Source of the DNA: Bacteriovoracaceae bacterium
Lineage (GTDB): Bacteria; Bdellovibrionota; Bacteriovoracia; Bacteriovoracales; Bacteriovoracaceae
DNA length: 64,000 nucleotides
NCBI GenBank assembly: GCA_018675575.1
Contig: JABGXW010000022.1
Span: 1 to 64,000, forward strand
Reading direction: 5' to 3'
The position numbers and the translations under genes were made by a program. Below are positions 27,041-35,216 of the stretch, in pieces. The notes under the pieces are model-generated. The model did not search any database and was not told the origin of the DNA. It worked only from the letters and a program-made list of their open reading frames with translations. Numbering within the stretch: the first letter of the stretch is position 1; each line of letters opens with the position of its first letter.

Positions 27041-27823
27041 TTTAAACTTTCGGCGCTTTGTTTGAGAGTCAAAAATGCCATTTTTTTTGATATAAGGTAA
27101 ACCCATTGGATCTATTGTATTACAATTCTTGTTTTTATTATTAAGACAATGTAAATCTTTTTCAATAGAAATCTGTATTATTAAAGTTTGGCATCTTTTT
27201 TTAAATTCAGGTTTGGTGGTTGTGGCGATTGAATTTTTAAGAATTTGTATGGAAGATTCGTAATTACCTTGACGAGCAACCATACCCGCTAATAAGGTTG
27301 ATAAGGTGGGGTTAATCTTATTTGCTTTGGGATGATTAATGAGTTTTTTGTAATACAAAATACCAGTTTCTTTTTCCTGCATTTCAAAATAATAATTAAA
27401 TGCAGTGTAATAAAGTAACCAATAATCATTAGGGTAAAACTTTAATCCTTTAAGTAGAAGTGCTTCCGCACCTATAAGATCATCTTTAATGATACTTAAA
27501 TAGCGTCCACCGTAGAGATATGCTTCATAAAAGAAAGGATCAAGATCAGTAATAGCATCAAATCTTAAGTACATCCAGCTAGAGAGATCATTGTTTTTGT
27601 AATGTTCGAGATCTCCTGATAGTAATGTATGTGTCCACAGTATACTTGAGTAAAAGCGCTTGTTTCCAAGGCTAGTTAATTTAAGAAATATGGACGAAAA
27701 ATTTAAGGCCTCTTCAGATCTTGTAATTGTAAATATAGGTTTTTTTAAATTATGATTAAATTTTCCAACAGCAATTACCATTGTGAAAAATAACAAAAAT
27801 AATATTTTTTTTTTTACAATCAA
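27038..27823 (-). CDS. TPR-like exported protein in the pilus cluster
   Basis: 261-residue protein with an N-terminal hydrophobic segment (signal peptide or anchor, about 4-20) and at least three helical TPR-like repeats (for example YWLLYYTAFNYYFEMQEKET near 133-152 and TLLAGMVARQGNYESSIQIL near 178-197). It is the only minus-strand gene in the pilus region, convergent with pilA and divergent from the ABC transporter. It occupies the position of M. xanthus pilG but does not resemble it obviously. The start appears to be TTG at 27823. A run of eleven A residues lies in codons 3-7 of the message. A role in pilus assembly is inference from position. Confidence 0.7.
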   Translation of the reverse strand: MIVKKKILFLLFFTMVIAVGKFNHNLKKPIFTITRSEEALNFSSIFLKLTSLGNKRFYSSILWTHTLLSGDLEHYKNNDLSSWMYLRFDAITDLDPFFYEAYLYGGRYLSIIKDDLIGAEALLLKGLKFYPNDYWLLYYTAFNYYFEMQEKETGILYYKKLINHPKANKINPTLSTLLAGMVARQGNYESSIQILKNSIATTTKPEFKKRCQTLIIQISIEKDLHCLNNKNKNCNTIDPMGLPYIKKNGIFDSQTKRRKFK

Positions 27824-27868
27824 ATTAAATTCCCATTTATAATAAAATTGCCTATAATTTTAGATTAT

Positions 27869-28771
27869 ATGATAAAAGTTAAAAATATAAGAAAAACTTT
27901 CAAAGAAGATTTTTGGTCAAAACCTCAAGTTGTTTTAGACAATATCAATTTTACAATAAAAACAGGGGAATTAATAGGATTTCTTGGTGTAAACGGAGCA
28001 GGTAAAACCACTTTTTTAAAAATACTGATGAACTTTATTTCGAGTGATTCTGGAGAAATAGAGTTTTCAAAGGAGCTTGGTAGACAATCTGAAATTTTGT
28101 CTAATATAGGATTTTTACCAGAGAGACCTTACCTCTATCCTTACTTAAAAGGTAGAGAGTTTTTAAATTTTATAGCAGAACTGAATTCGATTCCAAATAA
28201 TGTCCTAAATGAACGTGTCATAAAATGGACTCAAAGATTAAGAATTGACGATGCGTTAGATAAGCGGTTGAAAGATTATTCAAAAGGTATGCTACAGAGA
28301 ATAGGCTTTGCTTCAATACTCATTACCGCTCCAAAAATTGTTTTTCTAGATGAGCCTCTCGCTGGGCTAGATCCGATTGGTCGAAAAGAATTTAAAGATA
28401 TCATGCGTGAAGTTAATGAGGAGGGAGTGACTATTTTTTTTAGTTCTCATATTGTTAATGATGTAGAAGAAATATGTTCTAGGGCCGTTGTTTTAGAGTC
28501 CGGTAAAATAGTATATGATGGACTCATTTCAAAACTGATGAAAAAGAACCAATCAAATAAATATAGGGTGAAGGTTGAACTGAAAAATAAGTTTGTAATA
28601 CCAGCAAAATATAATATCTTATCAATAGAGGAAAATGTGGCCCTAGTTGAATTAGACGCTACGGATAGAGAAATATTTTTAAATCTCTTAATGGAAAAGC
28701 AACAGAAATTGATAAGCTTTTCACCTAAACATGTATCATTGGAAGATGTGATTTACGGGATTGAATCATGA
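27869..28771 (+). CDS. ABC transporter ATPase of the pilus cluster (PilH-like)
   Basis: 300-residue ABC ATPase: Walker A GVNGAGKTT, Q-loop region, signature YSKGMLQ (the LSGGQ position is degenerate but usual for this subfamily), Walker B KIVFLDEP and the switch SSH. It matches the CcmA/NatA type of ATPase. With the next gene it forms a transporter in the same place, between pilA and pilD, as PilH/PilI of Myxococcus xanthus, which are reported to be needed for piliation. The longer frame begins with TTG 27848; ATG 27869 is preferred. A TATAAT lies at 27853-27858. No symbol is given because pilH means a chemotaxis protein in Pseudomonas. Confidence 0.85.
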   Translation: MIKVKNIRKTFKEDFWSKPQVVLDNINFTIKTGELIGFLGVNGAGKTTFLKILMNFISSDSGEIEFSKELGRQSEILSNIGFLPERPYLYPYLKGREFLNFIAELNSIPNNVLNERVIKWTQRLRIDDALDKRLKDYSKGMLQRIGFASILITAPKIVFLDEPLAGLDPIGRKEFKDIMREVNEEGVTIFFSSHIVNDVEEICSRAVVLESGKIVYDGLISKLMKKNQSNKYRVKVELKNKFVIPAKYNILSIEENVALVELDATDREIFLNLLMEKQQKLISFSPKHVSLEDVIYGIES

Positions 28772-29547
28772 TTAGTGAGATTAGATCCTTATTAATAATT
28801 TCAAAATATACTTTTTTTGAGGTATTGAAATCGAAAATTTTAATAAATGTTTTTTTTCTTGGAATCGGACTCCTATTTTTTAGTTACGCAGCAACAGAGT
28901 TTAGCTATGGAGCAGCAAAAAAAATTGCTATGGATTTTGGACTTGGAGCACTGAGCTTCTCTTCTATCGGCATTGCTATTTTTATTGGTGTTAATATTGT
29001 TAATAAAGAAATTGAGTCTCGGACTATTTATCTAGCTTTGTCTCAACCCATTACGAGATCATCATTTTTGATCGGCCGACTACTGGGAATGTCATTATTG
29101 TTGTTACTTAATATTTTAATACTTGCATTGATGACATTATTCACTTACTTCATATTGGGTGGCCAGTTAAATCCCCTGGTTTTGTGGTGTGTAGTATTTG
29201 CATTTCTTGAAGCTGTTGTAGTATTAAATATCGTTGTCTTATTTTCTTTGATTACAAACATAACGATGTCTGTAGTTTATACCATACTACTATATATGAT
29301 TGGGCAATCAATAACAGATGTTATCGCTTTAACTGATGTGCCGAATAGGAAGGGCCTCCATATTTTGACTAAGGCCATTGCGACTTTTATTCCCGATTTC
29401 TCAAAGCTTAATATTAAACAATTTGTTCTTTACCAACAGAATTTAGAAACAACTTATTTACTGAATGCTTTGTTTTACAGCATCATGGTCATTGTGATCT
29501 TAATCTTTTTTTCGAGCTTAATATTTCATAAAAAAGAATTAGATTGA
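28768..29547 (+). CDS. ABC transporter permease of the pilus cluster (PilI-like)
   Basis: 259-residue membrane protein with about six hydrophobic helices and the ABC-2 permease layout (N-terminal cytosolic helix, large hydrophobic blocks near 25-45, 55-75, 108-130, 140-165, 170-190 and 235-255). It overlaps the ATPase gene by four bases and the pilD gene by one, so it is the transporter's membrane part. The M. xanthus PilI counterpart acts in pilus biogenesis by an unclear mechanism. Confidence 0.82.
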   Translation: MISEIRSLLIISKYTFFEVLKSKILINVFFLGIGLLFFSYAATEFSYGAAKKIAMDFGLGALSFSSIGIAIFIGVNIVNKEIESRTIYLALSQPITRSSFLIGRLLGMSLLLLLNILILALMTLFTYFILGGQLNPLVLWCVVFAFLEAVVVLNIVVLFSLITNITMSVVYTILLYMIGQSITDVIALTDVPNRKGLHILTKAIATFIPDFSKLNIKQFVLYQQNLETTYLLNALFYSIMVIVILIFFSSLIFHKKELD

Positions 29548-30323
29548 TGGATATTTTTTATAAAATATTTTTAACCCTGTTTGGACTGCTAATAGGAAGT
29601 TTTTTGAACGCCGTAATTTATAGAGTTCCCAGAAGAATATCAATAATTACTCCACGCTCAAGTTGTACAAAATGCAAAAAACTCATACATTGGTATGAAA
29701 ATATACCTCTTATAAGTTTTCTTTTGTTAAAGGGAAAATGTTCTAAATGTAAGACTCTAATTAGTATTAGCTATCCATTGATTGAATTAACTTGTGGTGT
29801 GGTAGCTTTTTTACTTGTTCCGCAGCGAGTCACTAGCGAGGCCCTGATTTATTTTGTCTTCTACTTTGGAACATTTGCTGTTTTACTCGCTCAATTTCTT
29901 ATTGATTTGGAGCATAAGCTTTTACCTGATTCTATTAATATAGTTCTTGTTTTGCTGATCTTGCCCGTTACTATTATCAACCAAAAATGGAACTTTTGGT
30001 TATTAGGAGGATTATTGGGTTTTGGATTTCCATTCGTGGTGACCTGGTTCTTCTACCTTCTAAAAGGCAAAGTAGGACTAGGAGGAGGGGATATTAAACT
30101 ATTTGGAATTTTAGGACTATACCTTGGCGTGAAAGGAATTTTTTTAAACTTATTTCTTAGTTGCATGCTAGGCTCTGTGATTGGTCTAAGTTTAATTTAC
30201 TTTTTAAAACGAGATAAGAAAGAACCTATTCCATTTGGTCCATTTATTATTTTTGTCGCTGTCATTCAAATATATTTTCCTTCTTATTTCAGAGAGTTTA
30301 GTCGACACTTTTTAGGTTTTTGA
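29547..30323 (+). CDS. pilD: prepilin peptidase/N-methyltransferase PilD
   Basis: Inner-membrane aspartic protease that cleaves the PilA leader and methylates the new N-terminus; about 258 residues. Two CxxC pairs (CTKCKK and CSKCKT, residues about 40-70) form the zinc site of the methyltransferase domain. Catalytic aspartates are in LIDLEHKLLPD and GLGGGDIKLF. About eight membrane helices. A TTG at 29544 is in frame, but ATG 29547, overlapping the permease stop, is preferred. The genes for its substrate, PilA, and the assembly machinery flank it. Confidence 0.95.
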   Translation: MDIFYKIFLTLFGLLIGSFLNAVIYRVPRRISIITPRSSCTKCKKLIHWYENIPLISFLLLKGKCSKCKTLISISYPLIELTCGVVAFLLVPQRVTSEALIYFVFYFGTFAVLLAQFLIDLEHKLLPDSINIVLVLLILPVTIINQKWNFWLLGGLLGFGFPFVVTWFFYLLKGKVGLGGGDIKLFGILGLYLGVKGIFLNLFLSCMLGSVIGLSLIYFLKRDKKEPIPFGPFIIFVAVIQIYFPSYFREFSRHFLGF

Positions 30324-30346
30324 ATTTTATGAAACGCATTAATTTC

Positions 30347-30376
30347 TTGATATTACTGAACCTATGCCTGTATAAT
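30347..30376 (+). promoter_or_regulatory. strong sigma70-type promoter for pilMNOPQ
   Basis: TTGATA (-35, 5 of 6) and a perfect TATAAT (-10) with an 18-base spacer, 35 bases before the pilM start. It is the best promoter match in the pilus cluster and suggests that pilMNOPQ is transcribed independently of pilD. Confidence 0.65.
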
Positions 30377-30411
30377 TGACTAGAATATATGAATAGTCAG
30401 TTGAGGTCAGT

Positions 30412-31515
30412 TTGAATAAAAAAATGATCGAAGAGATCATCTATATCATAAAAGATACCCTTAACCTTGGTCACAAAACATTGATCGGTTTGGATATAGG
30501 CCTAAGCTCAATCAAAACTGCTTTTGTTGAAAGTGATGGCAGGGGAAACTTCATACTCTCAAGATACTCTTCTGTTGAATTACCAGAAGCTTCCATAGTA
30601 GAAGATGAAATACAAAAGGAAGAAGAGGTCACAGAGTCTATAATTGAATGTGTTAAAAATCTAAAGCTATCGACAAATCTTGTAAGTCTTGGACTGTCCG
30701 GACCTAATACAATTGCTAGAAAAATTCAGCTTGCAGGTGGAACAAAAGATGAAATTGCTGATCAGGTAGAATGGGAAGCTGAACAATATCTTCCTTTTCC
30801 GATCGAAGAATGCTCCATGGCCTCTCATATATTGGGTGAGAATGAGGGGGGAGGGGTTGATGTTCTCGTCTGCGCAGCAAGATCTGATATTATTCTGAAT
30901 TATAAAGATTTAATTGAAGCAGCAAAGCTCAGAGTTTCAATTGTAGATTTGAACATAACGGCGATCACTAATGTCTTTGAATTGGTTATGGGTGATAAGT
31001 TAGATAATCCCGATCCTTCTTATATGATCTTAGATTTTGGAGCACAAAAAACGCAATGTATTATTTATAAAAAAAGAAAAATACAATTCACTAAAGAGAT
31101 GACTATCGGTGGAGTTATGATAACCGAAGAAATTCAACGTCAACTAGGTGTGAATTATGATGAGGCAGAAGATTTAAAAACGACAGGAGATGAAAATGGA
31201 AATCTTCCTGAAGAGATACTAGAGATTATTGACGATGTTGCGGAATCTTTTTTTTCAGAGATAAAAAAGACAATTGATTTCTACGTGTCATCAACTTCAG
31301 ATGAATCATTAGTCGGTTGCTATATTACAGGCGGAGGTGCCATGCTACCTGGGCTTCTTGAGGGACTAGAAGCTTTGCTTGGTGTTGATGTTTCAATTAT
31401 GAATCCCTTTGAGGCATTTGAATATAATGAAAAACATATATCTAAAGCGATGATCAATACCATTGCCTATAGAGGCGTTGTTGCCCTTGGATTAGGAATG
31501 AGGGAGGTTGATTAA
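30412..31515 (+). CDS. pilM: type IV pilus assembly protein PilM
   Basis: Actin-like cytosolic ATPase-fold protein of the alignment complex, 367 residues. Phosphate loop GLDIGLSSIKTAF near 23-35, PilM-typical EWEAEQYLPFPIEE, and second phosphate/adenosine motifs ILDFGAQKTQC and ITGGGAMLPG. PilM binds the N-terminus of PilN and links cytosolic motors to the envelope. The start is probably TTG 30412, because GAGG sits five bases upstream; ATG 30424 would be 17 bases from it. Its stop shares one base with the pilN ATG. Confidence 0.93.
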   Translation: MNKKMIEEIIYIIKDTLNLGHKTLIGLDIGLSSIKTAFVESDGRGNFILSRYSSVELPEASIVEDEIQKEEEVTESIIECVKNLKLSTNLVSLGLSGPNTIARKIQLAGGTKDEIADQVEWEAEQYLPFPIEECSMASHILGENEGGGVDVLVCAARSDIILNYKDLIEAAKLRVSIVDLNITAITNVFELVMGDKLDNPDPSYMILDFGAQKTQCIIYKKRKIQFTKEMTIGGVMITEEIQRQLGVNYDEAEDLKTTGDENGNLPEEILEIIDDVAESFFSEIKKTIDFYVSSTSDESLVGCYITGGGAMLPGLLEGLEALLGVDVSIMNPFEAFEYNEKHISKAMINTIAYRGVVALGLGMREVD

Positions 31516-32135
31516 TGATAGAGATTAATCTCATTAAGAAGAAAGCGGCATTTGAAATACCAATAATACTTGGAATGAATCTTAACCTAATCAATTATAA
31601 AATTTTAATAATAGCATATATATGCACATTTACGCCTGAGTGGTTCTTAAAGCCGGAACTGAATATCATCGAGAAAGATTTAAAGATCAAGATTGCTGTA
31701 AAACAAAAAAGATTGGCAAAGTTGAAGGCTGAAGTTGGGAAGAATACAAATCTTGAAGATCAATTAGATGCCTTTAATAGGCAAATTGAAAAATTGAAAG
31801 AGAGATCTATCCAAGTTGAAAATATTATTAACTCAAAAACAAATCCAAGTAAATTATTAGAACGTATCGCGAGGGCCATGCCAGAGGAATTGTGGTTGAC
31901 TCAAATAGAGATAAATGAAAGGTCAGAAATTAAAATCTCAGGACTTGCGAATAGTTATAAGGCAATTGGAGATTTTATTACAAATGCAAATAGCTCACCT
32001 TTTTTTGGAAAATCGTTAATTTTATCTAAATCAGGGGTTTTAGATGAAAAAAAAATTAATACCGAAGTAAGATTAGAAAAGTTTGAAGTTAAAGGGAGTA
32101 TTGAAACCTATGAGCCTTTTAGGCAGGATCTATAA
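31515..32135 (+). CDS. pilN: type IV pilus assembly protein PilN
   Basis: 206-residue bitopic inner-membrane protein. The short N-terminus MIEINLIKKK matches the INLxP-like segment that binds PilM. It is followed by a hydrophobic stretch (about 27-42), a coiled coil and a ferredoxin-like periplasmic domain (ELWLTQIEINERSEIKISGL). It normally dimerises with PilO. Coupled to pilM by one shared base and five bases before pilO. The transmembrane segment is weaker than usual, being interrupted near TPEW. Confidence 0.85.
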   Translation: MIEINLIKKKAAFEIPIILGMNLNLINYKILIIAYICTFTPEWFLKPELNIIEKDLKIKIAVKQKRLAKLKAEVGKNTNLEDQLDAFNRQIEKLKERSIQVENIINSKTNPSKLLERIARAMPEELWLTQIEINERSEIKISGLANSYKAIGDFITNANSSPFFGKSLILSKSGVLDEKKINTEVRLEKFEVKGSIETYEPFRQDL

Positions 32136-32140
32136 CTCAA

Positions 32141-32803
32141 ATGCAAGCAATAATAGTAAAACTACATTGGTTTATTTTTCTATATGCAATATTTATAAGC
32201 TATGAAATGTATTCCGCTCACCAGGAAGTTCATGCGAATTTAACTGGGCGTTTACCAGTACTTGAAAATAAGATTAAAAATTCAAAGAAAAAAGTAAGAG
32301 ACCTAAAAAAGTATTTTAAGGATATTGAAGACGCAAAAAAGAACATCGAAAGAGTTGCTTTAGCTGTTGAGAAAGTTCAAAAAAGACTACCGACCGATAT
32401 CGCTGATTCTGAAAACTTAGACTTGATTAGCCAAATTGCCAATAGCATAAATATTAAATCAGTTTTTGTAAAACCGGAAGCAGAAATTGACCAGGGTTTT
32501 TATTATATAAAAAACTATGTTCTTACTGCCGAGGGTACTTATCTTCAATTTCTAGTTTTATTCGAAAAAATTGCGGAATCGAAAAGACTTTTGAATATTA
32601 AAACAGTAATTTTTGACCAAATTATTGACCGAGTTCAAAGAGCACGTTTTAAACTAATTAAAGCTAAAGTCACGGTTCAGGCCTATAGATATAATGCTTC
32701 CTTTAAAGAAAGTCGTGGAATAGAAGCTATTGAAAGTGAATTTAAAAATAAAAAACCTAAAACGCGTAAGAAACGTAAAAAACCTAAAAAGATGAAAAAA
32801 TGA
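32141..32803 (+). CDS. pilO: type IV pilus assembly protein PilO
   Basis: 220-residue PilN partner in the inner-membrane alignment complex. One membrane helix near residues 7-23, a coiled coil (about 40-85) and a periplasmic ferredoxin-like domain (YYIKNYVLTAEGTYLQFLVL). It ends in an unusual, very basic tail (about 202-220, Lys/Arg-rich) not typical of PilO. This tail might bind peptidoglycan or acidic partners; that is speculation. Overlaps pilP by four bases. Confidence 0.85.
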   Translation: MQAIIVKLHWFIFLYAIFISYEMYSAHQEVHANLTGRLPVLENKIKNSKKKVRDLKKYFKDIEDAKKNIERVALAVEKVQKRLPTDIADSENLDLISQIANSINIKSVFVKPEAEIDQGFYYIKNYVLTAEGTYLQFLVLFEKIAESKRLLNIKTVIFDQIIDRVQRARFKLIKAKVTVQAYRYNASFKESRGIEAIESEFKNKKPKTRKKRKKPKKMKK

Positions 32804-33294
32804 AATTAATTGTTATCGTTTTTCTATTATCCTTTATGAATTTATGGGCCCAATCTGGCCCGGGCCGTAAGTATGATTTTTTTAAAAATGTAAAGACAGC
32901 AATAAAAAAACCATTCGAACTTCGAGATCCTTTTAATAAAAAAAGGAAGGTTATAGCTACATATAAAAGAACAAAGAAGGAATTCGGAACATCATTTACG
33001 AATAGGAAGAAACTTTCTAATATTAAAATGGAGAAGTTGATAATTGTAGGAATCTTTCTTGGAAAAAAAAGAAAGGCATTAGCAAAAATTACTCTGAGTG
33101 GAGATCAAAAATCGGGTACTATGAAGCTTTCATCAGAGACATATATATTAAAGGAAGGAATGAAACTGGGCGAAAATCGTGCTGAAATCAAAGCAATTCT
33201 TCCTGGCGGAATAGTCTTAGTTGAAAAAATTAGAAATGTTTATGACCAGAATGAGTTATTAGAAACAATTATGCCCCTATACAGCGATAATTAA
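32800..33294 (+). CDS. pilP: type IV pilus assembly protein PilP
   Basis: 164-residue periplasmic protein that connects PilNO to the secretin. A signal peptide ends near WAQ. A basic linker and the small C-terminal beta domain follow (KMEKLIIVGIFLGKKRKALAKI near 84-105). PilP is usually a lipoprotein; here I see no lipobox cysteine, so it is either soluble or retained by its signal sequence. Identification rests on this domain and its place between pilO and pilQ. Confidence 0.82.
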   Translation: MKLIVIVFLLSFMNLWAQSGPGRKYDFFKNVKTAIKKPFELRDPFNKKRKVIATYKRTKKEFGTSFTNRKKLSNIKMEKLIIVGIFLGKKRKALAKITLSGDQKSGTMKLSSETYILKEGMKLGENRAEIKAILPGGIVLVEKIRNVYDQNELLETIMPLYSDN

Positions 33295-33389
33295 TATTCT
33301 AAGCACAATTTTACCATTAAAATTAAATTTAATGATATAATTTTATTAATAATATCTAGATGGTTTGTTTGACCTTAGGAAGAGGTTTT

Positions 33390-35216
33390 ATGATGAAAGG
33401 AATTTATTTTATTGTCTTGAGTATAATAATGGGTGTGACAAATATTCATGCCTTTGAACTCATGTCTGTCAACTTTAAACAAAAAAAAGAAACAAGTGAG
33501 CTAGAGTTATTCTTTGACAGTAATGATATCCAAGCTAATAAGTTCCAAGTTACAGAAGATAAACAGATTATTATAGATTTGAAAAATGTTGTTGCTAAGG
33601 AAAAAGTTATTCGCGGATTTGATACATCCGAATTTTCGGGATCAATTGTCTACGTGTCTGCCTATACAAAACCAGGATCTAAAGGTGATTTACGAATTGC
33701 GCTTCAGTTACGGGATAACGTTCGCTCAGTTTTGAAAAGAAAACCAAACAGGCTTGTTCTTGAGATTGAAACCCGATTTGGTGCTTTTTCGCAACAAAAA
33801 ATAAATGATTTTGCAACTTACAAAGAAAAAATAGCTGACAATTCAACGAACATAAAAGGTTTAAATATACCTAAATCAGATAAACTAGAAGATATTCTTG
33901 AGAACTTAACTCTAAGTGGACGGAAAAAGTATATTGGGAAACGTGTTTCTATTAATGTTAAGAATGTTGAGATTGAAGAAATTTTAAACCTATTATCAGA
34001 AGCTTCAGGATTTAATATAATCATTACTCAAGAAATAACTAAACTTGCACCCTTGACATTGAATCTTACAAATGTGCCCTGGGATCAGGTCCTAGATACA
34101 ATTTTAAATTTGAATAAGTTGGTAGCTACGAAAAATGGTGTAATTCTTATGATTACTACATTAGCTAAAGCTACCGAAGATGCAAAAATAGAAGCAGAAG
34201 CAAAAAAATTATCTGTAAAAGAAGAACCATTGGTTACTAAAGTTTTTCCAATTAGTTTTACAGAAACAGAAGATTTAATAAGTATTTTAAAAGAATATTC
34301 TACCGAGACAAGAGGAAAACTAAGTACTGACAAAAGAACAAATTCAATTATCGTTAAAGATGTTGCAGGTGTGATTGATAAAATGAGAAAAATTGTTGAG
34401 GTTTTGGACACAGAAACTCCTCAGGTTATGATTGAAGCAAAAATTGTCGAAGTTGTGGAATCTTATGCCAAGAATATTGGACTGACGAATGGTATCGGTT
34501 TTGGATACGACCCTGTTGGTTCACGAGGTGGGGAAACCATAAATGTTGGAGCGGAGATCACAGATGGAGCAGATGCAGGACCAGGCTTTTCATTTAGTTC
34601 GGCTTCTCGATCTCTCGGGACGTCAACAGCGTTTGGTTTTGCCGTAGCGCGTTTTGGCCGATTGACAGACCTGACGTTTGATTTACAAATGTTAGAATCA
34701 GAGGCAAAAGGTAAAATTATTGCTAGTCCAAAAATCATTACTGAAAATAAAAAGAAAGCAAGTATTTCAACCTCAGATGAAAGATTTTTTAAAATAACAG
34801 AAACCGCTGCAGATGGAACTGTTGCGAATTCAGACTTTAAGGAAGTAAAGTCAGAACTCAAACTTGATGTTACACCACAAGTTAGTAACGATGGATCAAT
34901 CTCATTAGATATTGAACTTAAGAAAGAACAGTTTGCACCTCAGCCGGATGCTCAACTTCCTCCTCCAAAGCAGGGGCGTGTAATTAAAACAAGAGTTTTG
35001 GTTGATAACGGAAATACTATTGTAATAGGTGGAATTTATAATTATCAAAGCTCGGAAAGTCATTCAGGAGTTCCTTTTCTAAAAGATATTCCTTTAGTAG
35101 GATGGCTTTTTAGAACGCCCGTCAATCCTACTACAGATAAAAATGAATTGATTATATTTATTACTCCAAGAATTATCAACCAAGATCAAGCAGGGTTGGT
35201 AACGAGTAGTATGTAG
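33390..35216 (+). CDS. pilQ: type IV pilus secretin PilQ
   Basis: Outer-membrane secretin, about 608 residues. Signal peptide (ending NIHA), one AMIN domain (ELMSVNFKQKKETSELELFF), a short secretin/TonB N domain (VSINVKNVEIEEILNLL), N1 domain (TKVFPISFTETEDLISIL), and the C-terminal secretin barrel ending in PLVGWLF and KNELIIFITPRII. Smaller than many PilQs, with one AMIN domain rather than two or three. A longer frame starts at 33360, but ATG 33390/33393 directly follows AGGAAGAGG and gives a normal signal peptide. The downstream gene abuts with no gap. Confidence 0.93.
   Translation: MMKGIYFIVLSIIMGVTNIHAFELMSVNFKQKKETSELELFFDSNDIQANKFQVTEDKQIIIDLKNVVAKEKVIRGFDTSEFSGSIVYVSAYTKPGSKGDLRIALQLRDNVRSVLKRKPNRLVLEIETRFGAFSQQKINDFATYKEKIADNSTNIKGLNIPKSDKLEDILENLTLSGRKKYIGKRVSINVKNVEIEEILNLLSEASGFNIIITQEITKLAPLTLNLTNVPWDQVLDTILNLNKLVATKNGVILMITTLAKATEDAKIEAEAKKLSVKEEPLVTKVFPISFTETEDLISILKEYSTETRGKLSTDKRTNSIIVKDVAGVIDKMRKIVEVLDTETPQVMIEAKIVEVVESYAKNIGLTNGIGFGYDPVGSRGGETINVGAEITDGADAGPGFSFSSASRSLGTSTAFGFAVARFGRLTDLTFDLQMLESEAKGKIIASPKIITENKKKASISTSDERFFKITETAADGTVANSDFKEVKSELKLDVTPQVSNDGSISLDIELKKEQFAPQPDAQLPPPKQGRVIKTRVLVDNGNTIVIGGIYNYQSSESHSGVPFLKDIPLVGWLFRTPVNPTTDKNELIIFITPRIINQDQAGLVTSSM

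Noticed and set aside
34463-34861. 132-codon minus-strand frame inside pilQ
   Set aside because: Antisense to conserved secretin sequence, no family features and no promoter or ribosome binding site.
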